A DNA stretch of 64,000 nucleotides, from assembly GCA_964498785.1 (NCBI GenBank), contig CAZCJL010000003.1, positions 75,383-139,382 on the forward strand, written 5' to 3'. The translations under genes were made by a program, and so were the position numbers. Positions 7,102 to 16,575 of the stretch are shown here, in pieces. Below the pieces are notes generated by a model. That model did no database searches, was not told where the DNA came from, and saw nothing but the letters and a program-made list of their open reading frames with translations. The stretch is from Mariaggregatimicrobium sp964498785 (GTDB taxonomy: Bacteria > Zhuqueibacterota > Zhuqueibacteria > Thermofontimicrobiales > Thiofontviventaceae). Position 1 is the first letter of the stretch. Each line of letters opens with the position of its first letter.

Positions 7102-9537
7102 TTAGGTTTCATCAGTATCACGAACGATTCTGGCAATATCCGCAATGTAATCATCTTTATGTAATTTAATTAACCGAACACCTTGAGTAGCTCTTCCCAT
7201 CGGCCGTAGCTTACTCACTTGTTGGCGAATAACAATACCTTTTGATGTAATAATCATCAGATCATCATCATCAATCACTTCTTTGATTGCAATCATCTTG
7301 CCAACGCGCTCGGTTATCCTGATAGTCGCAACTCCTTTTCCGCCGCGCTTTGTTATCCGATATTCATCTACTGCGGTTCGCTTACCAAAGCCTTTTTCTG
7401 TTACAACTAAAATTGTGCTGTTCTTTCTGGTAGTTAACATTCCGATCACTTTGTCACCTTCGGCTAAATTAATTCCGATAACACCGGTGGCTGCCCGGCC
7501 CATATCACGAACATCATCTTCGTGAAAGCGAATTGCCTGCCCGCTTTCCGTGCCCAACATTATTTCCTGAGTCCCATCGGTCAGTTTAGCTTCAATTAAG
7601 TCATCACCTGGTCGAATATTTATCGCGTTAATACCACCTTTTCTCGGATTTCCATAAGCAGAAAGAACGGTTTTTTTAATCAATCCTTTCCGTGTTCCCA
7701 TAATGATATAATGTTCATCATCAAATTGTTTTACATTCAATATTGCCCGGATTTTCTCGTTTTTCTCCAGTTGTAATAAATTAACTATTGCGCGGCCTTT
7801 GGCTCCTTTTCCTGCCTGCGGAAGCACATACACTTTCAGCCAGTGACATCGTCCTCTGTCTGTGAAGAATAACAGATAATTATGAGTCGAGGCAATAAAC
7901 AAATGCTCGATAAAATCTTCATGAGTGGTAGGCGCTCCGGAGTGCCCTGTTCCGCCTCGATTTTGCCGGCGATAACCCGATACCGGGAACCGTTTGATAA
8001 AGCCGCCGTGAGAAATTGTTATCACAACATCTTCTTCGGCAATCATATCTTCAATTGAGAATTCTTCTACATTTTCAATTATCTCTGTGCGCCGTTCATC
8101 GTTGTATTTTTCTTTTAATTCTAATAGTTCTTCTTTAATAATAATCATCCGTTTTTTTTCACTGGCTAAAATAGATCTTAATTTTTCAATCAACTTTATA
8201 ATTTCAAGATATTCATCTTCTATTTTCTTTCTTTCGAGACCAGTGAGTCGTTGCAAACGCATATCAAGAATAGCCTGAGCCTGCACTTCGCTTAATTTAA
8301 AACGCTTCATCAGATTATTACGAGCCGTTTCAGTGTTTCTGGACTTCTTGATCATTTCAATAATTTCATCGATATTATCGAGCGCTATTTTCAATCCTTC
8401 CAGAATATGAGCGCGTTTTTCTGCATTTTCAAGATCGTGTTTCGTTCGTCTAACGATAATTTCGTGCCTGAAATCAACGAAATGCTTAAGGATTTGCTTA
8501 AGATTTAATACTTGCGGAATACCATCTACCAAAGCCAGCATTATCACGCCAAATGTTACTTGCATCTGTGTATGCTTATAAAGCTGATTCAGAATAACTT
8601 CAGCGTGTACATCGCGTTTCAGTTCGATTACAACTCGATAACCATCTTTATCCGATTCATCTCGGACTTCGGTTATTCCTTCGATTTTCTTACTATTAAC
8701 GAGATCAGCAATTTTTAACAACAAATTTGCTTTATTAACCTGGTACGGAATTTCAGTTACGATAATATTTTGTTTTCCCCCTTTTAGATTTTCGACATTT
8801 GCTTTTGCTCTGATCAAAATGCGTCCGCGTCCGGATCGATATGCTTCATCAATCCCTTCAAAACCATAAATAATAGCTCCTGTGGGAAAATCAGGACCAT
8901 GAATATGTTGCATCAATTCTTCGACGCTGGATTCCGGTTTTTCGATGAGACTGACTAATGCATCAACCACTTCACCTAAATTATGCGGCGGAATATTGGT
9001 TGCCATTCCGACCGCTATTCCGGAAGAACCATTCACAAGAAGATTGGGTAATAATGATGGTAAAACAAGAGGTTCCTTTAATGTCTCGTCAAAATTCAGC
9101 GCAAAATCAACTGTATCCTTATCCAAGTCTCTTAGAAGTTCTTCAGCGATCCGGGACAGGCGTGCTTCCGTATACCTCATTGCCGCAGGAGAGTCACCAT
9201 CCACAGATCCAAAATTCCCCTGACCATCGACGAGCGGGTAGCGAAGTGAAAACGTTTGAACCATACGGACCATCGTGTCGTATACTGCCGAATCTCCATG
9301 AGGATGGTATTTACCTAATACTTCACCGACAATTCTTGCACTTTTTTTGTAAGAACTAGTTGGTCGAAGTGCAAGTCCGTGCATTCCATATAATACTCGT
9401 CTATGCACTGGCTTCATTCCGTCCCGCACATCCGGAAGGGCTCGTGATACAATAACCGACATCGAATAATCGATGTAAGATTTTTTCATCTCATCTTCAA
9501 TATAAATCGGTTGAAGTCTTTCTCGTTGTATTTCCAT
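7102..9537 (-). CDS. gyrA: DNA gyrase subunit A
   Basis: 811 aa, the breakage-reunion subunit of the type IIA topoisomerase that introduces negative supercoils. The catalytic Tyr122 is in AAMRYTEARLS. The quinolone region reads HPHGDSAVYD (78-87), keeping Ser83 and Asp87 in the drug-sensitive state. The C-terminal beta-pinwheel has a GyrA-box-like TKRGGKG, which marks it as GyrA and not ParC. It is shorter than E. coli GyrA (875 aa), mainly by lacking the acidic tail. It starts 26 bp after gyrB, so the two are co-transcribed. Confidence 0.97.
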   Translation of the reverse strand: MEIQRERLQPIYIEDEMKKSYIDYSMSVIVSRALPDVRDGMKPVHRRVLYGMHGLALRPTSSYKKSARIVGEVLGKYHPHGDSAVYDTMVRMVQTFSLRYPLVDGQGNFGSVDGDSPAAMRYTEARLSRIAEELLRDLDKDTVDFALNFDETLKEPLVLPSLLPNLLVNGSSGIAVGMATNIPPHNLGEVVDALVSLIEKPESSVEELMQHIHGPDFPTGAIIYGFEGIDEAYRSGRGRILIRAKANVENLKGGKQNIIVTEIPYQVNKANLLLKIADLVNSKKIEGITEVRDESDKDGYRVVIELKRDVHAEVILNQLYKHTQMQVTFGVIMLALVDGIPQVLNLKQILKHFVDFRHEIIVRRTKHDLENAEKRAHILEGLKIALDNIDEIIEMIKKSRNTETARNNLMKRFKLSEVQAQAILDMRLQRLTGLERKKIEDEYLEIIKLIEKLRSILASEKKRMIIIKEELLELKEKYNDERRTEIIENVEEFSIEDMIAEEDVVITISHGGFIKRFPVSGYRRQNRGGTGHSGAPTTHEDFIEHLFIASTHNYLLFFTDRGRCHWLKVYVLPQAGKGAKGRAIVNLLQLEKNEKIRAILNVKQFDDEHYIIMGTRKGLIKKTVLSAYGNPRKGGINAINIRPGDDLIEAKLTDGTQEIMLGTESGQAIRFHEDDVRDMGRAATGVIGINLAEGDKVIGMLTTRKNSTILVVTEKGFGKRTAVDEYRITKRGGKGVATIRITERVGKMIAIKEVIDDDDLMIITSKGIVIRQQVSKLRPMGRATQGVRLIKLHKDDYIADIARIVRDTDET

Positions 9538-9563
9538 ATTCTCAAATCTTCCTAAAATAATAT

Positions 9564-11492
9564 TTAAACATCAAGATTTCTGACGTATTTCGCGTTCTCT
9601 TCGATAAATTTTCGCCGCGGTTCAACCTTATCACCCATTAGCGTTGAAAATATAATATCTGCTTCAAATCCTTCCTCAATTGTTACCTGAAGCAACGTCC
9701 GATTTTCCGGATCCATTGTTGTTTTCCATAATTGATCGGGATTCATTTCTCCCAAACCTTTATAACGCTGGATATGGCCCCCGTTTTTTCCGATCTGTTC
9801 ATAAATTTTGTCTCGTTCATCATCATCATAAGCATAAAATTCTTTTTTGTTCTTTGTAATCCTGTATAAAGGTGGTTGAGCAATATAAATATGATTTTTC
9901 TCTATAAGTTCTTTCATGTATCTGAAAAAGAACGTAAGCAACAAGGTTCGAATATGCGCGCCATCTACATCAGCATCTGTCATTATAATAATTTTTCCAT
10001 ATCTAATTTTACTTATATCGAACTCACTTGAACCGATCCCGGTCCCTAATGCTGTAATGATCGTTTTTATTTCCTCATTCGAGAGAATTTTGTCAATTCT
10101 CGCCTTCTCAACATTCAGTATTTTACCTTTTAAGGGCAATATTGCCTGGAACTTACGATCACGCCCCTGTTTCGCTGAACCGCCTGCAGAGTCGCCCTCT
10201 ACCAGATATATTTCTGTATCCTCCGGAGTTCGCAAAGAACAATCCGATAATTTACCTGGTAAACCACCCCCATTCAGAATTCCTTTTCGTCGTGTTATTT
10301 CTCTGGCCTTTCGGGCAGCTTCTCTTGAACGAGCCGCAGCGAGACATTTCTCAATAATTTTTTTAGCAATCGGTGGATTTTTCTCTAAAAATAATGATAA
10401 ATTATCCCCAACAATTGACTCAACAATTCCTTTAACTTCGCTATTGCCAAGTTTCGTTTTTGTTTGTCCTTCAAATTGGGGTTCAGTATGTTTTATACTG
10501 AGAATAGCTGTTAATCCCTCCCGAACATCTTCTCCGGTTAACGAAAAATTCTCATTTTTCATAAGTTTGTTCTTTGTTGCATAGTTATTAAGAGTTCGGG
10601 TTAGCGCTGCTTTAAATCCGACCAAATGGCTACCGCCCTCAATCGTATGAATATTATTCACGTAAGAAAAAATATTCTCAGTGTATCCGTTATTATATTG
10701 AAACGCTAATTCTACCGGAACATCCTCTCGTTCACCTTCGATCACGATTGGATTTTTTATAATTGAATCACGATTTTGATCCAAATAATTAACAAACTCT
10801 TTCAGTCCACCTTTGTATTGAAATTTTTCCTTTTTGCCATCGCGTTTATCTTCAATTTTGATAAGCAATTCTTTATTAAGAAACGCAAGCTCTCGTAATC
10901 TTTCACAAAGAATATCAAAGTTAAAATGTATTCTTTTGAAAATATCAGGGTCTGGTCTAAAGGTTATCTTTGTTCCTTTTTTATTTGTAGTACCTAGTTT
11001 TTTTACTTTTTCTATCGGAACACCGCGAGTATATTTTTGATAATAAATATGTCCATCTCGATAGACCTCTGCTTCACACCACTCGGATAAAGCATTAACA
11101 ACAGATACGCCGACACCATGCAATCCACCAGATACTTTGTAGGATTTTTTATCGAATTTACCACCGGCATGAAGTACTGTCATAACAACTTCCAGAGCAG
11201 ATTTTTTCATGGTACTATGGATATCAACAGGTATACCTCTCCCATTGTCAATAACCGTTACTGAATTATCGTTTTCGATAATAACATTCACTTCTGTACA
11301 TGTGCCAGCCAGTGCCTCATCAATACTATTATCAACAATTTCATAAACAAGATGATGTAATCCACGGACTGAAATATCACCTATATACATTGCAGGGCGA
11401 CGTCTAACTGCTTCTAATCCCTTTAATACAGTAATTTGATTTGCATCATAATTAGAAATATTAGGAATGCTTTTTTGTTCTTTTATATCCAT
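9564..11492 (-). CDS. gyrB: DNA gyrase subunit B
   Basis: 642 aa, the ATPase subunit of gyrase. The GHKL ATP site includes EIVDNSIDEALAG with Asn55, DNGRGIP and GLHGVGVSVVNALS. The TOPRIM metal residues are in EGDSAGGSAKQGRD and DADVDGAHI. The C-terminal GyrA/DNA-binding part has RYKGLGEMNPDQLW. The length fits the short GyrB class without the roughly 170-residue insertion of E. coli GyrB. A GAAAGG ribosome-binding site lies seven bases before the ATG. It follows dciA after 98 bp and precedes gyrA. Confidence 0.97.
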   Translation of the reverse strand: MDIKEQKSIPNISNYDANQITVLKGLEAVRRRPAMYIGDISVRGLHHLVYEIVDNSIDEALAGTCTEVNVIIENDNSVTVIDNGRGIPVDIHSTMKKSALEVVMTVLHAGGKFDKKSYKVSGGLHGVGVSVVNALSEWCEAEVYRDGHIYYQKYTRGVPIEKVKKLGTTNKKGTKITFRPDPDIFKRIHFNFDILCERLRELAFLNKELLIKIEDKRDGKKEKFQYKGGLKEFVNYLDQNRDSIIKNPIVIEGEREDVPVELAFQYNNGYTENIFSYVNNIHTIEGGSHLVGFKAALTRTLNNYATKNKLMKNENFSLTGEDVREGLTAILSIKHTEPQFEGQTKTKLGNSEVKGIVESIVGDNLSLFLEKNPPIAKKIIEKCLAAARSREAARKAREITRRKGILNGGGLPGKLSDCSLRTPEDTEIYLVEGDSAGGSAKQGRDRKFQAILPLKGKILNVEKARIDKILSNEEIKTIITALGTGIGSSEFDISKIRYGKIIIMTDADVDGAHIRTLLLTFFFRYMKELIEKNHIYIAQPPLYRITKNKKEFYAYDDDERDKIYEQIGKNGGHIQRYKGLGEMNPDQLWKTTMDPENRTLLQVTIEEGFEADIIFSTLMGDKVEPRRKFIEENAKYVRNLDV

Positions 11493-11590
11493 TAATATGC
11501 CTTTCTGTTATCACTCTAACACAAACTGAGGAGCATAAATGATGAAATGAACGCTTCCAGAGGAAAGATAAAAATCCTGAAGTATTACTA

Positions 11591-11872
11591 CTATAGCAAA
11601 ATTATATCCTGAACAACTGTCTTTCCTATTTTTGAATTAAGCTTACTGATAATGTCTATCTTATAAAACATTAATTCATTTTTCCAGACATCATTTTTGA
11701 CTTTTACAAACAGTCGTCCATTCTTTATTTTCTCTGCTTTAGTGTTTTTTGCTACTCTTGGCCCAACAACTGTTGACCAATAAACTAATGCTTCATTTTC
11801 AAGTAATTGAGCTTCGATACCCAAATTCTTGACTAAATTTTTTAGAACATCATCCATTGATTGGAATTTCAT
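11591..11872 (-). CDS. dciA: DciA family protein (DUF721), replicative helicase loader/operator
   Basis: 93 aa, containing the DUF721 core: LENEALVYWSTVVGPRVAKN, then GRLFVKVKNDVWKNELMFYK. DciA proteins are the ancestral partners that help load DnaB helicase in bacteria lacking DnaC or DnaI. This is the short form, essentially the KH-like domain alone. The ATG overlaps the recF stop by 4 nt (ATGA), implying translational coupling. Position between recF and gyrB is a recurrent arrangement for this family and supports the call. Confidence 0.85.
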   Translation of the reverse strand: MKFQSMDDVLKNLVKNLGIEAQLLENEALVYWSTVVGPRVAKNTKAEKIKNGRLFVKVKNDVWKNELMFYKIDIISKLNSKIGKTVVQDIILL

Positions 11873-12990
11873 TCGATATACCCGAATTTGCCATTCTCGA
11901 TTCTAAAATATTTTGCTGCTTGATTTTTAACTTTTTGCTTTAGAAAGCTTATTTCACTTGTTGTTGTAATAAATAGTTGTCCTAAATGTTGAAAAAATTC
12001 CATTATTCGTTCTTCTCGATTCGGATCGATCTCTGAATAAAGATCATCCACCAATATTATGGGGGTTTCATTTAATTTTTCTTTAATTAACTCATATTCT
12101 GAAATCATCAGAGATAACAGTAATGTCTTATGCTGTCCACGGGAACCAAATTTCCTTAAATCATTTCTATTCACTTTAAATACAAGATCGTCTCTATGGG
12201 GACCAAGTGTTGTTTTCCCTTGTTCCATTTCTGCTTTCTTTGATGATTTTAACATTGCTTCATAATGAGCAGCAATTTCCTTAAGATTCTTTCCTTGAAT
12301 TTTTGAATTATAATTTAAATCTAACTCCTCATTTGTTGTTGAAATCTGTGAATATATATTTCTTAAAATATCTTTAAATTCATTTACAAATAATTTTCTT
12401 TCCCAAATAATGTTACTCCCTTTTTCAACAATAGTTATATCCCATGGTTCAAGCAATCGAGTTACCTGTTTTAATGAGTATTGACGATCGCTTAAAATAG
12501 AATTTCGTTGTTTCAATACTCTGTAAAATTCCTGAAGTTGCTGCATATATCGAATATTTGTCTGTGAAAGAAGAATGTCAATAAATTTCCTTCTCTCCGC
12601 AGGAGGTCCGGTTGTCAAATTATATTCTTCAGGCGATGAGATAACGACTGGGAATTGTCCGATATGGGTAGAAAATTTTTCTACTTTCTTTTTATTAACA
12701 GAAAACCGCTTACCTTCGCTCATGGTCTGGTAAAAAATAACTGTTTTATTTAGCCCTCCATCAAGTTTAAATTCTCCTTTTAACAGACACTCTTTGCTAT
12801 CGAAAAGGCACAATTCTTTTTCGATGCGTGTTCGGAACGACCGTGTAATACATAGCAGGTAGATCGCTTCTAAAAGGTTTGTTTTACCTTGTGCATTTTT
12901 TCCATAAATAATATTTTGACCATCGGTAAATTCTACCCGTTCCTGGATATAGTTTCTAAAACTCGTTAATTCCAAAGACGATAAAATCAT
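11869..12990 (-). CDS. recF: DNA replication and repair protein RecF
   Basis: 373 aa from the preferred ATG. RecF is an SMC-like ATPase that helps load RecA at gaps. Visible motifs are Walker A in IYGKNAQGKTNLLEAIY, the ABC-type signature region TLGPHRDDL, and Walker B IILVDDLYSEID. The start at 12990 gives MILSSLELTSFRNY, the family N-terminus; an alternative TTG at 13014 would overlap the dnaN stop by 4 nt and add eight residues. Lies between dnaN and dciA in the origin operon. Confidence 0.93.
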   Translation of the reverse strand: MILSSLELTSFRNYIQERVEFTDGQNIIYGKNAQGKTNLLEAIYLLCITRSFRTRIEKELCLFDSKECLLKGEFKLDGGLNKTVIFYQTMSEGKRFSVNKKKVEKFSTHIGQFPVVISSPEEYNLTTGPPAERRKFIDILLSQTNIRYMQQLQEFYRVLKQRNSILSDRQYSLKQVTRLLEPWDITIVEKGSNIIWERKLFVNEFKDILRNIYSQISTTNEELDLNYNSKIQGKNLKEIAAHYEAMLKSSKKAEMEQGKTTLGPHRDDLVFKVNRNDLRKFGSRGQHKTLLLSLMISEYELIKEKLNETPIILVDDLYSEIDPNREERIMEFFQHLGQLFITTTSEISFLKQKVKNQAAKYFRIENGKFGYIE

Positions 12991-13010
12991 AGAAAAAAAT
13001 ACCTGTTTGA

Positions 13011-14144
13011 TCAATCCTCTGCTATACGAATTGGCATGATCAACATCATCAAATCTTCATCCGGTTTCTGAATAGAAGGATTGACTATCGCTGCACTCAC
13101 AGAATCTTTTAGTAAAATTTCAACCTCATCGGTATTTAAGTGTCTAAAAATATCAAGAATATAAACTCCGTTATATCCGATTTCCATCCTTTCGTAATTA
13201 TAGTTAACAGGTATTTCTTCATTACCTTCACCGCCAAATTCAATATCTTCTGATGATACTGTCAGCTTATTATCTTCAACAAAAAATTTAATCTGATGGG
13301 TTATCAGATTTGAAAAAATCGAAACTCGTCTCACTGATGAAATAATTTCTTCACGATTTACAATAAGCTTTTTATCATTATTGATTGGAATAACGTTTTC
13401 AAATTTTGGATATTGACCTTCTATAATTTTAGAATAGATGAACGTCTCTCCGGTTCTAAAAATAACATGGTTTTCACCAATTGAAAAATTCACGCTACTA
13501 TTATCCATATTGGGGAGAGAATCAAGGTTTTTTAAAAGAAGACTCAAAGCCTTTGTTGGGACAATAACACTTTTCTGAAGATCCGCTGATTTATAATCTC
13601 GACGAATGATTTTTACTAACCGATGTCCATCGGTCGCAACACATCTAAATTCATCACCAGTTATCTGAAAAAAAACTCCCATTAAAGTTGGTCGTAATTC
13701 ATCTGTCGAAACTGCAAAGATGGTTTTAGCAACCATATCATAAAGAATTTCGCTGCTTACATCTAATTGACCTTCACTTTCCTCAACAACAATACTCGGA
13801 AATTCATCTTTTGCCTGACTCACGAGCTTGTATAATCCCTTATCCGTTTTTATATGAAATTTATTATCCTCATCAAGGCTAATCTCTATTGGCACGTCTG
13901 GCAATTCTCGAAGTATTTCATTGAACGATTTTGCAGGTACTGTGCAAGCACCGTTTTCCATTCCATTTACCTTTAGTTCTGTGGAAATGCATATTTCAAG
14001 ATCAGTACCTGTTAACTGTAACGTATTATCTTTTAATTCAAGCAAAATATTTTCCAAAATAGGAATTGTTGTTTTGGAAGGTATTACGCCAATAACTTTT
14101 TGAAGGCTTTTGTAAAAGATGCTTTTTGAAACGGTGAAATGCAT
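13011..14144 (-). CDS. dnaN: DNA polymerase III sliding clamp (beta subunit)
   Basis: 377 aa, matching the three-domain clamp. It opens MHFTVSKSIFYKSLQKVIGV and contains ENILLELKDNTLQLTGTDLE, FRCVATDGHRLV, and a C-terminus ending DLMMLIMPIRI, the clamp's hydrophobic pocket edge. The start at 14144 is preferred over TTG 14156 because GGAG lies six bases upstream of the ATG. The clamp tethers Pol III and recruits repair proteins. It stands downstream of dnaA, separated by the origin region. Confidence 0.96.
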   Translation of the reverse strand: MHFTVSKSIFYKSLQKVIGVIPSKTTIPILENILLELKDNTLQLTGTDLEICISTELKVNGMENGACTVPAKSFNEILRELPDVPIEISLDEDNKFHIKTDKGLYKLVSQAKDEFPSIVVEESEGQLDVSSEILYDMVAKTIFAVSTDELRPTLMGVFFQITGDEFRCVATDGHRLVKIIRRDYKSADLQKSVIVPTKALSLLLKNLDSLPNMDNSSVNFSIGENHVIFRTGETFIYSKIIEGQYPKFENVIPINNDKKLIVNREEIISSVRRVSIFSNLITHQIKFFVEDNKLTVSSEDIEFGGEGNEEIPVNYNYERMEIGYNGVYILDIFRHLNTDEVEILLKDSVSAAIVNPSIQKPDEDLMMLIMPIRIAED

Positions 14145-14159
14145 TTTTGGCTCCAAACA

Positions 14160-14285
14160 TTAGTTTAAATTAGAAATTTGATAATCGTATAATATAAGAA
14201 AAAAAAGGAAATATATCAATATATTTTTTAAAGATTATTATTTAAAATATAAATAATATAAAATATCTTTAAAGTTTATAGTATA
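14160..14285. other. AT-rich probable DNA unwinding element
   Basis: A run of nearly unbroken A/T sequence beside the DnaA box at 14292-14300. Between them lies a short G/C-containing spacer and a TATACTATAA-like stretch (minus strand) that resembles DnaA-trio elements of bacterial unwinding systems. The trio reading is tentative. Confidence 0.5.
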
Positions 14286-14581
14286 AGAGCCTGTGGATAT
14301 GTTAATAACCTCTTTTCAGTAACTACATATTCGATTAAAAATTAAGGACTAAATAACTCATAATATTATTGCCGCATTGTTAAAATAATGTTAATAAGTT
14401 TGGGGGTTATGAACAATTTAAAATTTTACTGTTATTTTCCTTTTCTTATTCACATGTTGTCCCGTTATAATCAACAAAAATTTTGTGTTGATGTTGATAA
14501 TTTATTTTATTTTTAATTAATACTTACTTTTAAAAAATCAGTAAATTATCAATGAGTGTACGGGCTTTATAAAAAATAGCA

Positions 14582-14590
14582 TGTGGATAA
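14582..14590 (-). promoter_or_regulatory. DnaA box, perfect
   Basis: TGTGGATAA on the plus strand, the exact complement of TTATCCACA, 12 bp past the dnaA stop codon. Confidence 0.8.
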
Positions 14591-14601
14591 CAGCCGCTAT
14601 T

Positions 14602-15948
14602 TTAAATACTCGCAATATCGATTTTTCTCTTCAATTGGTCAATATTTTCTTTTATTGATTTGTTATTCTTATATAATTCTTCCACAGTTTGAATTGCATG
14701 AATAACAGTACTATGATCCCGTCCTCCAAAATGCAATCCGATTGTTTTTAATGAATGAGGAGTAAATTTCTTTGCTAAGTACATAGATATCTGACGTGCA
14801 AGAGCAATTTCTTTTTTACGTGTTTTTGCGCGAATCATATCTTCAGGTATTTGATAATGTTCACAAACAATCCTCTGAATTGATTCTACACTAAGATTTC
14901 TTTTATTACCCAGCCGAAGGTCTTTAAGAACTCCTTTTGCCAGATCCAAAGTAATATCTTTTCCGTCCAGCGAAGATCGAGCTAATAATCTAATGAGCGC
15001 TCCTTCCAACTCTCTTATATTTGAAATGATGTTTGTGGCAAATAATTCAATTATCTCATTATTGAGTTGGATGCCGTTTTCCTCAGATTTTTTTTGGAGA
15101 ATTGCTATCCTGGTTTCTAAATCTGGTGGCTGAATATCAACTACAAGTCCCCATTGAAAGCGTGATATAAGACGTTCTTCCATACCTCTTAATTCTTTCG
15201 GAGCGCGGTCAGACGAAAGCACAATCTGTTTTCCGTTTTGGTGGAGTGTATTAAAGGTATGAAAAAATTCTTCCTGGGTTCGTTCTTTATTTATAAAAAA
15301 TTGAATATCATCTACAATCAGGATGTCAACATTTCGATATAGATTACTGAATTCTGTGGTTTTGTTTCGTTGGATTGATTCTATAAATTCAATTGTAAAT
15401 CTTTCACTGGATACATATAAAACCTTTTTGGCCAACCTTTCGGAACGAATATAATTTCCGATTGCCTGGATAAGATGAGTTTTTCCCAAACCAACGCCTC
15501 CATAAATAACAAGAGGATTAAAGGACGTCTTTCCCGGAGCTTGCGCAACTGCCAAAGAAGCAGCTCTTGCAAATTGATTATTGCTACCTTCTACAAAATT
15601 ATCAAATAAATAACGTTCACTCAATTGGCTTTGATTATCAACTTCAACATTTAATTTCTTTTTCTGCGAAGGCATTTGTAATAATTCGTTTGTTTCACTA
15701 ACAACGATTGAATATTTCAACTTTGCATTTTCACCTAAAATGTTTTTTAATGATTGATTGATTAAGCCAGAATAATGACTTTCTAAAAATTCGTAGAAAA
15801 ATTGGCTCGGCAACTGAACAGTCAAAACCGAATCTTCAATTTTAAGAGGCACAACAGGTCTGAACCATGTTGTAAAGGTTTGGGAGGTTATATGCTCTTT
15901 AATATTTCCAATACATTCCGACCATACTTCTTCGTACTTTTGCGCCAT
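14602..15948 (-). CDS. dnaA: chromosomal replication initiator DnaA
   Basis: 448 aa. Domain I (about 1-85) is the helicase-interaction module; the linker is short (about 86-110). The AAA+ domain has Walker A GGVGLGKT (150-157) and Walker B ILIVDDIQF (209-217). Domain IV carries the DNA-binding signature ALARQISMYLAKK and GGRDHSTVIHA. It opens the origin at DnaA boxes found on both sides of the gene. An AAGGAG site precedes the ATG. A DnaA box lies in the leader (15981-15989), suggesting autoregulation. Confidence 0.98.
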   Translation of the reverse strand: MAQKYEEVWSECIGNIKEHITSQTFTTWFRPVVPLKIEDSVLTVQLPSQFFYEFLESHYSGLINQSLKNILGENAKLKYSIVVSETNELLQMPSQKKKLNVEVDNQSQLSERYLFDNFVEGSNNQFARAASLAVAQAPGKTSFNPLVIYGGVGLGKTHLIQAIGNYIRSERLAKKVLYVSSERFTIEFIESIQRNKTTEFSNLYRNVDILIVDDIQFFINKERTQEEFFHTFNTLHQNGKQIVLSSDRAPKELRGMEERLISRFQWGLVVDIQPPDLETRIAILQKKSEENGIQLNNEIIELFATNIISNIRELEGALIRLLARSSLDGKDITLDLAKGVLKDLRLGNKRNLSVESIQRIVCEHYQIPEDMIRAKTRKKEIALARQISMYLAKKFTPHSLKTIGLHFGGRDHSTVIHAIQTVEELYKNNKSIKENIDQLKRKIDIASI

Positions 15949-15972
15949 TTTAGGGGACTCCTTATTGTTACA

Positions 15973-15989
15973 TTTATAGGTTATTCACA
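15973..15989 (-). promoter_or_regulatory. possible dnaA promoter -10 with overlapping DnaA box
   Basis: On the minus strand TATAAA (15973-15978) lies two bases downstream of the DnaA box at 15981-15989. The -35 is weak (TTGAAA is only 14 nt away), so the promoter is uncertain. A DnaA box in this place would permit self-repression. Confidence 0.35.
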
Positions 15990-16219
15990 TTTTTTCAACG
16001 ATTAAATTCAATTAGCAAAAATGAAATTAGATGAATCTGGGGAATTAAATAATTGAAACAAAAGTTATTAACGTAGTTATCAACACTATTTAAATGCAAC
16101 TAAGTTTATTACATTTAAATAGATGGAATGTTAACAAATATTCATAGTATTTAAAAGATGTTGAAAACATTTTTATAATGTTAAAAGATAAGATTGAATG
16201 AAATGTTATTTCCTATAAG

Positions 16220-16228
16220 TTATCCACA
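16220..16228 (+). promoter_or_regulatory. DnaA box, perfect
   Basis: TTATCCACA, identical to the bacterial consensus, in the centre of the dnaA-rpmH gap. Confidence 0.8.
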
Positions 16229-16332
16229 ATTTATTCAACATTACCAATTTCTAATTGTGATCAAATTTACAAAAAAGAAATGAAAAACTCAAAGAAAAAA
16301 AAATTGTTTGTTCCTATTTCAACAAAAAATGC

Positions 16333-16361
16333 TTGACTTTAATTTAAATAATTAATAATTT
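16333..16361 (+). promoter_or_regulatory. putative rpmH promoter
   Basis: TTGACT (16333-16338), a 17-nt spacer and TAATTT (16356-16361), about 54 nt before the rpmH ATG. The -35 is strong, the -10 only partial. Confidence 0.45.
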
Positions 16362-16414
16362 TACAAGATAAAATTCAAAGAATTGTAAAAATTTATTAAA
16401 GAGGATTTAAAGTT

Positions 16415-16558
16415 ATGAAACGAACATTTCAACCCAGTAATCGAAAGCGAAAAAATAAACACGGTTTTAGAGAAAGAATGAAAACAAATAGCGGAAGATT
16501 GATCTTAAAGAGAAGGCGAGCCAAAGGAAGAAAAAAATTAACCGTGAGTGATGAATAA
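16415..16558 (+). CDS. rpmH: 50S ribosomal protein bL34
   Basis: 47 aa: MKRTFQPSNRKRKNKHGFRE onward, then RMKTNSGRLILKRRRAKGRK. This is the textbook L34 sequence, very rich in Arg and Lys. L34 is part of the large ribosomal subunit. GAGG lies ten bases before the ATG. The gene is divergent from dnaA and 17 bp upstream of rnpA, the classical rpmH-rnpA pair. Confidence 0.97.
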   Translation: MKRTFQPSNRKRKNKHGFRERMKTNSGRLILKRRRAKGRKKLTVSDE

Positions 16559-16575
16559 TTGTATGATGTGGTTAA

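Larger units (their letters stand above)
14145..14601. other. origin of replication, dnaA-dnaN intergenic part (oriC)
   Basis: This 457-bp non-coding stretch carries DnaA boxes at 14292-14300 (TGTGGATAT, one mismatch), 14446-14454 (TTATTCACA), 14492-14500 (TGTTGATAA, one mismatch) and 14582-14590 (TGTGGATAA, perfect on the minus strand). The dnaN side (about 14160-14285) is almost pure A/T, a likely unwinding element. Gene orientation switches across dnaA, as expected at an origin. No open reading frame or RNA gene is apparent here. Confidence 0.8.
15949..16414. other. origin of replication, dnaA-rpmH divergent intergenic part
   Basis: This 466-bp AT-rich gap between divergent dnaA and rpmH holds DnaA boxes at 15981-15989 (TTATTCACA), 16077-16085 (TTATCAACA, one mismatch) and 16220-16228 (TTATCCACA, perfect), with a further near match at 16231. 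It also contains the promoters of both genes. Together with the dnaA-dnaN cluster it gives the two-part layout known from Bacillus and Helicobacter origins. No coding sequence is seen. Confidence 0.75.

Noticed and set aside
8958..9359. 133-codon plus-strand frame inside gyrA
   Set aside because: Lies wholly antisense to the conserved gyrA catalytic domain and has no homologous features.
9916..10584. 222-codon plus-strand frame inside gyrB
   Set aside because: Antisense to the TOPRIM region of gyrB; explained as a shadow frame.
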